From contig CM053164.1 of NCBI GenBank assembly GCA_028571685.1, forward strand, positions 39,358,501 to 39,422,500: 64,000 nt of DNA. The letters are read 5' to 3'. Every line of letters begins with the position of its first letter. Position 1 is the first letter of the stretch. The notes under the pieces were generated by a model. It searched no databases and was not told the DNA's origin. It saw only the letters and a list, made by a program, of their open reading frames with translations. This DNA is from Heterohyrax brucei (lineage: Eukaryota; Chordata; Mammalia; Hyracoidea; Procaviidae). The position numbers and the translations under genes are program-made. Of this stretch, positions 43,891 through 55,516 are shown piece after piece.

Positions 43891-44529
43891 ATTTTCCAAA
43901 TATTTTAAGATCTATTTTCACTTTGCACAGTTCATTTTTAAGTCCATCTTTTTTAAGTTCTGTCATCAAGGCACAAATGTTTAGGGGGCTCTCCTACTGG
44001 GCGTGTAACTTTTGGTGTCTGTTAATCTCCCTTTCACCCTTAGATTTACTACTTTTTCCGTAGGGAATAGCTTCCATTTAGGTGTCACGCAGGAAGTTCA
44101 GTTGGTAAAGGCTTTTGCCCCAGAAGGCCCTGTAATGCATGCTTTTTGGTTGCATGCTTGTTTCTTTTGAGCTTTGGGACGTTTAGATTGGTTTCGCTGA
44201 CCCGCATTTAAGAAACAGTTGATGAGATTCAGTTTAGCCCGTTGTATATGGAAGGGCTTCTTTTTACAGAAATGAGGGAAGCTGTGTGAAATTAAACTTG
44301 TCGACCTCTGCGTTACTGCTAAGGCAGCTTCTCATGCTGCAGGAATGCAAGTATTCCCAAGGAATTTCTGTCCACTGAACGTGTACTTTTAGAATGAATA
44401 AAAACTGGCTAACACTTTACCCAGCTTTCAGTATTTTTTGTGGGTAGCCCATCACTGTTCAGATGATAACTGCTATTAATCATGGTGAGTCAGGGGAATC
44501 ATTACTAGATGTTCACTGGTTTTGCACTT
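43891..44529. other. No recognised feature
   Basis: Intronic sequence, apparently unique. Confidence 0.45.
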
Positions 44530-44725
44530 AAGGGGCACAGGTTGCAAGTGATTAAAGTGCTCAGCTGCAGCCAAAAGGTCAGCAGTTGGAATCCTGCAGC
44601 TACTCTGTGGGATAAAGTGTGGCAGTCGCTTCCATGAAGATCACACCCTTAGAAGCCCTGTGGGGCAGATCCCCTCTGTCCCATGGCTGCTGCGTAGAGT
44701 CAGCTGGACCACAGTGGGTTTGTTC
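44530..44725 (+). mobile_element. AfroSINE long form
   Basis: Long variant: ggttgcaagtgattaaagtg, agccaaaaggtcagcagttg, extra block catgaagatcacacccttag, tail tgctgcgtagagtcagctgg. Confidence 0.85.
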
Positions 44726-44998
44726 ACTTTTTCTTTGTTTTTGTTCTGTAGCTCCGTTTAGGTGATTGAAGACAGTGTTGTCTTTGTGTTGTGTATATCT
44801 GCATATACTTCCTTAGAATGTTAGAATCACAGAATGTTAGCACGAGAAAGAACCCTATCAAGAGTGAGAGGGCTGAGACTGGTGAGGTGAAGCAAGCAAC
44901 TTTGAAAAGATCGTGTAGCTAATTACTGAAGAAGCTTTGACTAGAACCCAGGTAGAATTCTGTTTGTGGCAGTAATTCTCTGAGAATTTCTTTTGTCA
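44726..44998. other. Old MIR-like debris
   Basis: ttagaatcacagaatgttag, then gactagaacccaggtagaat resembles a MIR-type or MER-type element. Too diverged for a firm call. Confidence 0.35.
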
Positions 44999-45050
44999 AG
45001 GGTTGCCGTGAGTCGGAGCCGACTCGACAGCACTTCGCTTTGGCTTCCTT
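44999..45050 (+). mobile_element. AfroSINE/RTE 3' tail, CpG-intact
   Basis: gggttgccgtgagtcggagc followed by cgactcgacagcacttcgc. The palindromic core GAGTCGGAGCCGACTC (45010-45025) keeps its CpGs. Only about 50 bp of the element was inserted or retained. Confidence 0.75.
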
Positions 45051-46039
45051 GCTTTGTTTGAAAACATTTAATGATGGGTTATTTTGAAAAGTAGATAATA
45101 ACAGTGGTAAAAGAATAAAAATAGTTTATTTCATTTCTTGTAGGAGTGGGGCACATACCTCAGCATCAAGTATTACAAGTTTTGTTCAGATTCCTTGTCA
45201 TTTGCAAAGTTTAACAGCAGAGCCCATAACATTAGGAATAATTACCTTCTTTTCAAAGACGATGATGTATAATGGTGTGCAAGGTGCAGCAAAGGAAATC
45301 CTCTTGTTTTCATTGTAAAAGGGAAAGGATTGGAGAAATGCTGGCACCCTGTTTGAACTTGTAGCTGTACAAAGTTGCCCAGTCAGTGCTGTGTTAGCAG
45401 CTTGATGAACAGAGAAGTGGGGGCTCATTGAGGACGGACTTCTATATAAGAGACCGTTACTTAGCACAAAATATAAATTGTGTGACTAAGGGTTACGTGT
45501 GAAAACTGCCATAGAGAAGGTGTTTAAAGGAGCTACAAGAATGCTGAGATTAATGTAACATTGAATCTATAAGACTGATAAAAGTCTCATAAAGTCATGA
45601 ATTTGGTTTCTTTTAAATAGTTAAACACTTGGGCTGATAGAATAAATTCTTTACATTTGGCTTGTAACAAAAATTTGAAAAGATGTTTAGAATGGAATTC
45701 AGGTGAAGAAAACTCATTCTAAAAGGATACATGTAATGAGGAAAAAAAATTGTTTAAAGACAGTGCTGTGTATTTTGGGTTGCTTGGTGTTTATTCCTTT
45801 TTCCAGAGATGAAAGATTGTGTATTTTTAAGGAAAATAGCAACTGGTGATGGAGTACTATGTTTCCAGTATGACCCAGAAACTGAGCATCCAAGATTGTA
45901 AAACAGAAAATGGAAACGCCATTATTCTGGGGATATTGATACAGTGTATCAAAATCAGAACAAAGGACAGTGTTGATTTCTTTCTTTTATGTCAATAGCT
46001 GTGCTTAATGTAAACTTTTGTAAATTGAAATTTTTAGTG
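45051..46039. other. Unique intronic sequence
   Basis: Nearly 1 kb without a recognised repeat or exon. Confidence 0.45.
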
Positions 46040-46580
46040 AGATAGTTGTACATTACCATGCAGTTTTAAGAAATAGAGAGATCCCTTGTGCACTTCACCC
46101 AGTTTCTCACAATAGTAACATTTTGCAGAACTACAACATCACAACCGGGATATTGACGTCCGTGTGATTTAGACTTCCCAGTTTTAGATATGCTCCTTCA
46201 AACAAAAATTACTTGTTGTTGAGAATAAACACGGCAAAACAAGCACCAATTCAGCAGATGCTACAAATCAGTTTAGAACCATTGATTACGTTCTTGGAAC
46301 TATGCAGCCATTCCCCCAGTTCTTTTGTGAGTTCCTCTCCACTTAACATGAACTCACTGCCCCCAAGGTTCCTATCTCATTTTTGGAGTTGTTGTCGGTT
46401 TGGTCCCATAGAGGTAGATCTTGAAAGATCACAGTCTTCAAGACAGACATGCTTTAGTAGTTGAGCTAAGTTATTACTTGTACTTATTTTTATGTGAATA
46501 TTCTATATAATTTTGTCACCTGTGTCAGGTTATGTAAGTAGGACAGTTGCACAGCTGTTGCCTTGGGAATTCCCTTCACC
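46040..46580 (-). mobile_element. L1M 3' end, split by the unclassified repeat
   Basis: Reversed old-L1 3' UTR in blocks 46040-46200 (caatagtaacattttgcaga, then cacaaccgggatattgacgt) and about 46475-46580. Copy 2 of the unclassified repeat (46205-46470) lies between them. Confidence 0.6.
46205..46470 (-). repeat. Unclassified interspersed repeat, copy 2
   Basis: ttgttgttgagaataaacac, then aacaagcaccaattcagcag, gaactcactgcccccaaggt and ggtcccatagaggtagatct. Related to 26105, 47770 and 56115; covers about the first 260 bp of the family. Confidence 0.7.
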
Positions 46581-47119
46581 AGTCTCCTGTGTGCAGTATC
46601 TTGTTTTTGCAATGCCTTTTTTGTTGATTTACTACCTGTTTTGGTGGGATGTACGAGTATTATCTTCTAGTAGCTTCTTGAGAAAAGAGTTCACAGCAGA
46701 GTAAAATTTTGGAGACTTTGAGTCTTAATTATTAAATGCAAAAATTTGACAGGCATAGAACTCTAGATTGAAAATAGTCTTCCCTTAGGATTTTTTAAAA
46801 TCTTTGTTTATTATCATAAACTGTATGTAACAAAGTTTTTCTGTTTTAAGTGTACTATTCAACAGTATTAATAACAATTCAGTGTTATGCAATCATTGAC
46901 CACTATTTCCAAAACTTTTTCTTAACTTCTAACAGAAATTCTGCACCCATTAAGCAAGCAGTTAGTCCCTTTTATCCTTCTCTCTAGTCCTTTGTAACCA
47001 CTAATCTACTTTGATCTGTATGTATTCGCTTATTCTAGCTATTTCATATAAATGGAATCCTACAGTATTTATACTGCTGTATCTGATTTAGTTCACCTCA
47101 CGGTATTTTCATGGTTCAT

Positions 47120-47263
47120 CTGTGTCGCAGATTCTGATTCCTGGCTACTCCATAGGGTAAAGTGGAACTGACACATAGGTTTCCAAAGAGTGTCTGGCGG
47201 ATTTGAGATGTTGACCTTTTGGTTAGCGGCTGTAGCACTTCACTACTGTACCACCAGGGTTTC
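47120..47263 (-). mobile_element. AfroSINE, minus strand
   Basis: Reversed copy from tgtcgcagattctgattcct to ctactgtaccaccagggttt. The very end of the tail is missing. Confidence 0.85.
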
Positions 47264-47769
47264 TCAGTATGTATTAAAACTTCTTTTTTTTGGCTGAGTA
47301 TTACTCCATTCCATGTATACACAACATCTGGCTTACCCGTTGGACGCTTGGATTGTTTCTGCCTTTTGGCTGTTGTGAGTAGTGCTGCAATGGATGTTGG
47401 TCCAAGAGTATGTGAGTCCTTTCTTTCAGTATTTTGTGTATATATCTAGAAGTAGAATTGCCAGCTCTTAATGGTGATTGTTTTTTGAGGAAACATTGAA
47501 TTGTTTTTCAAAATGGTGGCATCATTTTACCTTAATACCAGCAATGGACAAAGGTTCCAATTTCAGCACATCTTTGCCAACACTTGTTATTATTTTTATA
47601 GCCATCCTAGTGAGTGTTAGTGTTATTTCATTATGGCTTTGATTTGTTGTTCCCTAATGACTGATTATTTTCAGCATCCTTTCATGTGTTACTGGTCATT
47701 TACATACCTTTGGAGAAATAGCTATTCAAATCTTTTATCCGTTTTTTACATGAGTTATCTTTTTGTTGA

Positions 47770-48390
47770 GTCGTAAGTATTCTTTTGTGGAATATGCACA
47801 GTAGAACATGCACCAGTTAAGCAATTTCTACAAGTCCAATTTAGTGACATTGATTATATTCATTCTCAACCTTGCTTCTGAGTTATTCCTCCTGCATTAA
47901 TATAAATTCGCTGCCCCCAAGCTTCCAATCTGACCTTCCAGTTGCTCTTGTCAGTTTGATCTTGTATAGTAGATAGTTCTTAAAAGAGCACATTACTCCA
48001 GGCAGGCATTCCTTACTAATTAAGCCAGCCTGTTGTTTGGTTTAAGAAGACTTCAGGGGATATTTTTGGTTTAAGATTTCAAATTTAGAGGTTGTATCAG
48101 GGCAGTAGTTTTAGGGATTCACCTCCCCCAGTGGCTCCAGAAAGTCTAGATTCCATCACGATTTGAAATTTTGTTCTGCTTTTTTGTCTTTTCAGCATTC
48201 TTCTGTAGAATCTTTTATTTATTTATTTTTTTATCAAAATGTTCAGTAGTGGTAGCTGGGTATCATCTAGTTCTTCTGGTCTCATGGCAGAGGAGTTCGT
48301 TGTTCAAGGAGGCATTCAGCCACACTTCCACTCCCCCCCCCCCCCGATTTATTCCTGACCTTCCTTCCTCTCACTGCAGGTGAATAGAGA
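47770..48390 (-). repeat. Unclassified interspersed repeat, copy 3
   Basis: Longest uninterrupted copy: aatatgcacagtagaacatg, cgctgcccccaagcttccaa, agaagacttcaggggatatt, tggctccagaaagtctagat, agctgggtatcatctagttc. It carries a poly-C run (48333-48345). The uninterrupted ggtttaag at about 48059-48075 is the empty site for the piggyBac-like insertion in copy 4. Confidence 0.72.
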
Positions 48391-48790
48391 CCAATTTTTG
48401 TGTCTCGTGTGGTTACCAAGTAGTAAAAACTTCCTACTTATTTTGGATTTTAAACTCTTATCAGATACATGATTACCAAATATTTTCTACCCTTTTCTAA
48501 GTTGTCTTTTTTGCTTTATTAAAAATGTCCTTTGAGACAAGAAAGTTTATTATTTTGATGAAGTGTAGTTTGTGTTTTCTGGTGCCCTATCTAAGAATCC
48601 ACTGCAAAATACAAAGTCCTGAGGGTTTTTTCTTGTATTTTCTCCTGAGAGTTTTATCGTTTTAGCCTTTTAATTAGGTCATTGATCCATTTTGAGTTAA
48701 TTTTTCTATGTGGTGTAAGATAGGGTCCAGATTCATTCTGCTGCCTGTGAAAGTCTTGTCTGTACCTACTGAATGGAATTAACACTCTTG

Positions 48791-49711
48791 TTGCAAATCT
48801 CTTGCCATAGATCTATGGTTCCTTTAGGATTTTGAAGGCATTACTGCGTTGTGTTCTAGCTACTGATGTTGCTAGCAAGTCTGATGTCATCATTCGGATT
48901 GTTTATCCTAGTTAGTAGCTGGAAGTTTTTGATCCCGTGTGTCTCCCCACCCCCCTTGTCAATAACTAGTGACACATTTCCCAGTGTGTTCTTATGGGGT
49001 CCTTTTATAGAACCAGTCTTCTGGATAGTTGGTGGACCTTTTCAGGTCCTTCAGTTTATAAAAGAGTTTTCTTGACTTTTTTTCCTGCAATTTGCCTTCT
49101 CTTTATTTGTTTCTTTGGGTGTAGGACTTCTGCATTCACTGCCTAATTTTTATTTTCCAACCTTCGTTTTCCTGCTTTCTATTTTATTTTGGGTGCCATA
49201 TTTTTAATTTTTGATAACTTTTTCTGGTTTTCTGTTCCTTTTTGGGGGGGCATCCTGTTCTTGTTCAAGTATTTTACTTCTTTTGCTTTCTTTTTTCTTC
49301 AACAGTTTTTTCTTCTTTGTTTTGATCTGTATTTTATGTTAGAGGTTTTCCTCAAATGATTGATGATTTCAGACTCTACTTTTGTAATTAAGAATGGATC
49401 ATTAAAAAGATGTTTGCAAGCTCTGTAAGCTTAGGTAGAGTTTTTAGTTAGTGGGCTGTCCTACAGATGGAACAGAGCCTGTTTTTTTATTGAGAAGCAC
49501 CGAAGACATTAGTATCTTAGCCTTTTAGTATCTGGAACCATTTTCTCCAGACTTCAAGATCTCCTGCATTTGGAGACAGTGGGTCATCAGTTTGGGTATT
49601 CTTGAATCGGAACATCTAAATGGATTTGGATGAATGGGTGTGGTATTAGTTTCATTATACATATTTGCACTTAGCCCTTTTTTTTTTTAAGTCACCTTGT
49701 TTTTAATCTGT
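48791..49711. other. T-rich intronic sequence, unassigned
   Basis: About 920 bp, strongly T-rich on the plus strand. Parts feel like very old repeat material, but I cannot name a family. No exon is seen. Confidence 0.4.
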
Positions 49712-49895
49712 GAGTCCCTGGGTGGTAGAGGTGATAATGGCAACTTGAGCCCACCCAGAAGTGCCTTGGAAGAAAGGCCTGGCAATATGCTTCTGAAAGG
49801 TCAGGGTCTTGAAAATTCTATGGAATGCAGTTTTATTTAGCACACATGGAGGTGCCATGAGTCAGAATCAGCTCAGTGTTTGGTTTTTGTTTTTT
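49712..49895 (+). mobile_element. AfroSINE long form, diverged
   Basis: agtccctgggtggtagaggt, then cttggaagaaaggcctggca, ggtgccatgagtcagaatca and gctcagtgtttggttttt. Head and middle are much changed. Confidence 0.78.
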
Positions 49896-50009
49896 AGTCT
49901 TGAGTTCTTATCCTCACACTCCGTTGAGCCTGGTACTCCTGAATTTGAAACATCTCTTTCAGGTTTTCCAGAGAATGAACCTCTGGAGTCCTGCTTGGAT
50001 TTAAGAAGC

Positions 50010-50165
50010 GGTAATGTGTGGTGTGACAGTGGCTACAAAACTGGCTCTAACACAGCAACAATTGTGAGGATGGCACAGGACTAGGCAGCATTTCATTCTG
50101 TTAAATATAGCTAACCTCCCGATGAATTAGAACTACCTTGATGGCGGCTAACAGTGACAACAGCA
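50010..50165 (+). mobile_element. RTE 3' end fragment
   Basis: aatgtgtggtgtgacagtgg, then aacacagcaacaattgtgag, gatggcacaggactaggcag and the diverged tail ggcggctaacagtgacaaca. Confidence 0.82.
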
Positions 50166-50334
50166 GTTTCTGGCTATGTGAGGTGGAGGCTGGGTCTTAA
50201 TTTTTGCCTGAGACCTGATACTCCCTAAGTCTTTCCCAGGCGTGAGTTGGCTTGATCCACATAGTATCTTCTTCAGTATTCTCTGAGGTTATTATAAGCT
50301 GCTTCTCTGTCTTCAGATATGGTAGTTAAAAAAA

Positions 50335-50470
50335 TTGTTGTTGAGTTGATTTGTATTCTGTAGGAGAGAGTAGAAGTGCCCATAGGAGTTACAGGGAGTG
50401 GCTGGTGTGTTGAACTGGTGTCCTTGTAGTTAGCAGCCAGAAGCTTAACCACTGCACCACTAGGGCACCT
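50335..50470 (-). mobile_element. AfroSINE, minus strand, diverged
   Basis: gttgttgagttgatttgtat, then cttgtagttagcagccagaa and gcttaaccactgcaccacta. Internal deletions. Confidence 0.82.
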
Positions 50471-50539
50471 TAAAGAGTACTGTAGGTTGTAAATATCAAA
50501 ACGAGTGTTCCAACATTAACTCTCTGCCTAGATGAATAT

Positions 50540-50690
50540 GAGTTTTTTAAACTTTTCACATTTTTTATTTTGAAATGTTTCAAACCTACAGAAAAGTTTA
50601 AACGAATTGTCATAATGAAATTTCTCACAGCCTTTCCGTAGATTCACCAGTTATCAGAATTTTGCTGCATGTGCTCTTAGTTCTGTGAAA
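50540..50690 (-). mobile_element. L1M fragment
   Basis: tttattttgaaatgtttcaa, then acctacagaaaagtttaaac and cgaattgtcataatga: a short reversed old-L1 3'-UTR piece. Confidence 0.5.
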
Positions 50691-50988
50691 GGAGCTGGAG
50701 TATGATGTCATGTCTCATTCAAAACAAAGATTTGTATTTTGTGATGAATGTGATATTTTTTTTTTTAAGAAATAAACTAGGAAATTAAGCTGTAAGTCAG
50801 TACATTTGCTGCTTATTTAAGGGGAAAAAAAGTTTTTGCAGTGTGTCAGGCAGCATTTTCTAAGGACTAGAGAGCTATGCAGTAGTGGTCAGTATGACCT
50901 TGATGCTTCTGCCCTTACAAGTTCAAGTCTAAGGGGAGATTTTTTTGTTTCTTTTGCGTATTGTTTGTATGAGTTTTTCTTCTAAATC
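50691..50988. other. No recognised feature
   Basis: About 300 bp of intronic sequence with no assignable repeat. Confidence 0.45.
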
Positions 50989-53204
50989 TTTTATTATTAT
51001 TTTTTTATTTTTTATGATGACTGAGTGAAAATGTACATTCCTGTATAAATTTACATGCCCACCTATATGCAGCTTGCACTGCTCTCCCTGCCCATTGACA
51101 GCACACTATTACTCTCTGCTCCATACATGTCTCATCCTCCCAACAGTCTCCTTTCCTCTCCTCTCCACCCACTCTCCTTCTAGCCAGAGGTCAGCAGGAT
51201 AATATCCTATAGATGCATAGAACCATAAAGTGCATCCAGTATATGGTCACTCTGCATCACAAGTCCAATCCATTTGTGTCCAAAGAGTGGACCTTTGTTA
51301 TGATTTTTGGGCAAAGGCAGCATCAGGGCCAGGGGCCATGCCCCCAGGGGAACCTGAAACCGCTGGACCATCAATTGCGATGTTTTAGTGGAGATCTCAG
51401 GGTGCACCCCGTTTTATTCTTGTGTTGCCAGTGAGACTCAACTTAGTGAGCTCCATCATGGCTATCCCTGGTGGTGGCTGGTTCTTCTGGTCCCAAGTAG
51501 ATGTAGGCACCCACTAATTTGGTCTCTCTATCTTCTAGATTGTCTCTACCCCATGTCATTTTGGTCCTCGGTGAGCATTCATTCCTGCTGAGTTGGGACC
51601 ATTTGCTGTGCCTTTGGATGGCAGCTTGGCAGCTTTAAGACCCCACACGCCACTCACCAATGTGAGGTGCAGAGAGCCCGCATTACCAAAACGCTAGTTG
51701 TGCCAGTAGACCTGGATTTCGCTTAAGAGCATGGCCCCCTGCCCCCTGCCCCCTGCCCCAGCTACTCTGTCCTTACAGTATTGGGTTAAGATGGAAGGAG
51801 TATTCAAGTTACGCTTAAGTCCACTCAGTGTTGTTCTAGTTTCTAATGTGTGCTACCACCGATTTCACCCAGCCAGATTTCTAGCAACTATCTAATCTAA
51901 ACCCTCCCCCCTTGCCCTCCCTCCCTTCCCTCCCTTGCAGCTGTCAAAGAGTCTTTTCTTCTGTACATAAGTCTGTTTTTGAGATCTTATCGTAGGGGTC
52001 TCATACAATATTTGTCCTTTCGTTGCTGACTATTTTCACTCAATGTAATGTCTTCCAGTTGAAACCAGGTTATGAGGTGTTTCCTGGAATCATCGTTATT
52101 CTTTATCATTGCGTAGTGCTCCATTGAGTATACATACCATCTTTACCTATCCATTACTCTGTTGTTGGCACCTGGGTTGATTCCATTTTTTTGCTATCGT
52201 GAACTGTGCTGTGGTAAACATTCCTGTGCATGTGTCCGTTGGTGTGAAAGGCCTTGATTCTGTAGGATCTATTCCACTTAGTGGAATTACTGGGTCAAAT
52301 GGTACATCTAGATCCATTTTTTTAAGGAAGCGCCAGATTGCTTTCCAAAGAGGCTGGACCATTTTGCAACCCACCAACAGTGTAGGAGGGTTCCACTTTT
52401 CTCCACAGCCTCTCCAGCATTTGTTGTTTTGTGTTTTTTGGATCATGGCCAATCTTGTTGGGGTGAGATGGTATCTCGTTGTCTTGATTTGAATTTCTTT
52501 AATAACTAAAGATCATGAACATGACCGCATGTGTTTTTTGGCTGCCTGGATCTCCTGTTTAGTGAAATGTCTGTCCATCTCCTTTGCCCATCGCTTAATT
52601 GGATGATTTGTCTTCTTCTTACTGACATTTTGTAGTATCTTATAGATTATGGAGATCAGGCGTTGGTCTGACAAAGAGTTGCCAAATATTTTTTCCCATT
52701 CTGTAGGTGTTCTTTTAATTCTATTAATAAAGTCTGTGGATGAGTAAAAGTGTTTGATTCTTAATAGTTCTCATTTATCTGTTTTCTCTTCTGTTGACTG
52801 TGGTTTGTTTGACAGATTTTGAAGTCTTTCTTCATCATGTATTAAAACTTCCGTTGTTGTTCCTACCTTTTCTTGTATGAGCTTTATCATTTTAGGTTTG
52901 ATATTTAGGTTTTTTATCCAGTTGGAGTTGGTTTTTGTATAAAGTGTAAGATACGGGTCTTGTTTCAATTTATTGCAGATGGATATCCAATTTTGCCAGC
53001 ACCATTTGTTGAAGATACTGTTTTTACCCCAATTTAGTGTCTTAGGGCCTTTGTCGAATATCAGCTGTTCATAGGCCAATGGTGTCATCTCTGGGGTCTT
53101 ATCTCTGTTCCATTGATCAATCTGTCTGTTCTTGTACCAGTTACCAGGCTGTTTTGACCACTGTGGCAGTGTAGTGTGTTCTAAGGTTGGGTAATGAGAG
53201 GCCT
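50989..53204 (-). mobile_element. L1 LINE, long 3' UTR, antisense to RAB10
   Basis: A 5'-truncated L1 of about 2.2 kb. It begins with the reversed A-tail (TTA-rich then T-run), followed by a 3' UTR of about 950 bp and the C-terminal part of ORF2 up to about 53204. Minus frames 52771-53088 ([20 protein letters not shown]) and 52147-52452 (CGEKWN...[12 protein letters not shown]) belong to ORF2. Stops and shifts separate them. The 3' UTR has a proximal part shared with 29946-30200 and a distal module shared with 22294, 59479 and 63156. I did not find a clear TSD. Confidence 0.92.
51735..51759. repeat. CCCCCTG tandem repeat in L1 3' UTR
   Basis: Three units of CCCCCTG plus CCCC. The other long-UTR L1 has only a single cccctgct at the equivalent place (about 60254), so the expansion is specific to this copy. 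The reverse strand, which is the L1 sense strand, has four runs of at least four G. Confidence 0.88.
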
Positions 53205-54999
53205 CTAATGGGAAATTCTGAAAAGTACATCATTACTTTAAATGCCATAACTTTCTTAGTACCTGCAGTTAGAATCTGACTTTTGATTCCTTTCCTGCCT
53301 TTTTTAATACGCTTAGTATTATGGAAAGCACAAGCTTTACACTTTTTAAAATACTGTATTTTTCTGTTTTGTTTTCTTATCTTACATAGTTGTGGTTGCT
53401 GTACTTCAAGAAAGATGTAAAATTTTAAATGACCAGGGTAGTAATGTCATACTGAATACATTCCAGATGCAAAATAAGTAGATTATATGTGAGCAAATGT
53501 TATAAATTAAAGCCACATACAACAAATGGTGTTTTCTTTAGTGTCTTACTGACTGATTTTTATCTCCATCTTATTAAGCCGAAAGCAGCTAAGAAGCAGC
53601 AAACTTTTGTATTTAAGTAGGTAACATGTTTAGCCAGTGGACATGACACTAGCTAGTCACATATCCAGAGAGGAGACCACAATACTAAAATGTAGGTTAA
53701 AGATTGCATTATTAGTCCATAGGGTTATGGATTTGGCAGTTGATTGTTATGATTAATGAGAGGAAATTCTTTCATGTTTAGTAGTTTCGGTAAAGGTAAG
53801 GAAGTTTAATAGATTAGAGACAAGAAATGGCTTAGTTTTGGTGCTGTAAGTATAATCACTTTAACTTAAGTGGAATAATTTTTTTGTATAAGTTGCTGGA
53901 TAAACGATTTGTTGTAAGTAAGAAAAATGAGGTATAGTTGAGGTGATAAAAAAAAATTGGAGTGTATCCATGAGACAGTAAAACCTGAGAGTAAAACATA
54001 AGTCAAAAAGAAACTTGTGAATCTGGATAATGTAAACTTCTTATGACTTATTAACCAGTTCTCAAGTCAGTAGGATTGTTGGAGGATTATTCTTTAAAAT
54101 AGGGGTGAACTGGTTTTGGGGCTAAGTAAAAGGCTTTTTCCTTACTGAATGATACATTGGAAGAAGTAAGTCTCTATATTAAATGATTCAAAAAGGATCT
54201 GCATAGATGTGTGAATGTCGAAACTATAAATAGCATCTTGGTGAACCTGGCTTATGCTTAACCTTTAAGATGGATTTTGGGAGGTCAGCCATGCTCTTAA
54301 CCTGATATGCCTTGCTCAGAAGCATAGTGTGCCTTTTAGGTCACAATTCAGACAGAATTTTGCAGTTTGTGTTTCTCAGTACAATACAATATATTTTTTT
54401 AAAGTAGTGTGTAAATCAAGTAATGTGGACTTGGCTTTGTAAGACTGATTAATGGTTAATATATGCTTAAGGGAATAAAAATAATTTCAGTTTTAATCTG
54501 ATAAAATCCAGTATAACTGATTTGTAAACAATAATATCATTACTGTCTTTTAATTTTTTTTAGTTTCTCTTGAAAAATTTCTTTAGTTTAGGTATCTTAT
54601 GTATGTGCACCACAAATTATGACTATTTTTTTAATATGAAACATTTTGAACTTTAGTCTCCAATACATACTTCATTGATTTGATTAGACCTTTTTTTTGG
54701 TTATACTTCTTAGCACACACTTGTCACTATGAATTGGAATGAACTTGACAGCAGTGGGTTTGCTTTTTGGGGTGGGGAGGTTGTTTACATCTTTGATGAT
54801 GAAGAACTGTATGCCCTAAAATATCATCTGCGTATTTAATGATGATTTCCAACTATTTAGTGAAACCGTGTTTGCCCTTCATGATCGTCTTCAGAGCTAG
54901 GCAGCAACTGCATCCTTGGAATATTTCTCTTTAGTGCCATAAAGTATCTCCCTTCCACCCCCAACTTCTGTTGAATTTCAGTGGACTTGGAGAGCTTAA
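53205..54999. other. Unique intronic sequence
   Basis: About 1.8 kb without a recognised repeat except an AfroSINE tail at about 54728-54762 (tatgaattggaatgaacttg). No exon is seen. Confidence 0.5.
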
Positions 55000-55004
55000 G
55001 ATGC

Positions 55005-55511
55005 TGTCGTGGATTAAACTTTGTCTCCCTAAAAAAGGGTTTAGCCATTTGGCTGGGCCATCATTCCCAGTATTTTGTGTGCTGTAGATCCTAATCTCTG
55101 TCTGTGACTGATATGACAGGATGTTATGTTAAAAGAGGATTAGGGCAGTACTGTAACACCCTTGCTAAGGGAATTTCCCTGGAGTATGGCGTATACCACC
55201 TTTTATCGTTTCGTCTTACGGGAGATAAAAAGAGAGGGAAGCAGGCAGAGAATTGGGAAGCTCACACCATCAAGAAAGCAGCACCGGGAGTAGAGGAGTA
55301 GAGTATGTCCTTCAGACCTGAGGTTCCTGCGCCAAGATGCTTACTGACCAAAGACTGGTGCAACACACAGACTTTTCTCCAGAGCTGACTGAGGAAAGCC
55401 TTCCACTGGGCAGACACCCTGAATTCAGACTTGTAGCCTACTGGACTGTGTAAGAATAAACTTTCCTTTGTGGTGTTTCTGTTAGAGCAACACTTAGAGC
55501 TGACTAAAACA
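55005..55511 (+). mobile_element. MaLR-type solo LTR, subfamily A, perfect TSD
   Basis: A 507-bp LTR from TGTCGTGGATTAAACTTTG to GAGCTGACTAAAACA. It is flanked by the identical pentamer GATGC (55000-55004 and 55512-55516), the 5-bp duplication expected for this class. Very close to 10041-10596 in the second half (ccttcagacctgaggttcct). No internal region. Confidence 0.92.
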
Positions 55512-55516
55512 GATGC

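Larger units (their letters stand above)
46740..48790 (-). mobile_element. Ancient L1 (L1M), minus strand, with two insertions
   Basis: Reversed L1M 3' UTR and ORF2 3' part. Blocks are about 46740-47115 (aagtgtactattcaacagta), 47264-47765 (cattccatgtatacacaaca) and 48400-48790 (ggtcattgatccattttgag). An AfroSINE (47120-47263) and the unclassified repeat (47770-48390) interrupt it. ORF2 is heavily broken. Confidence 0.75.
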
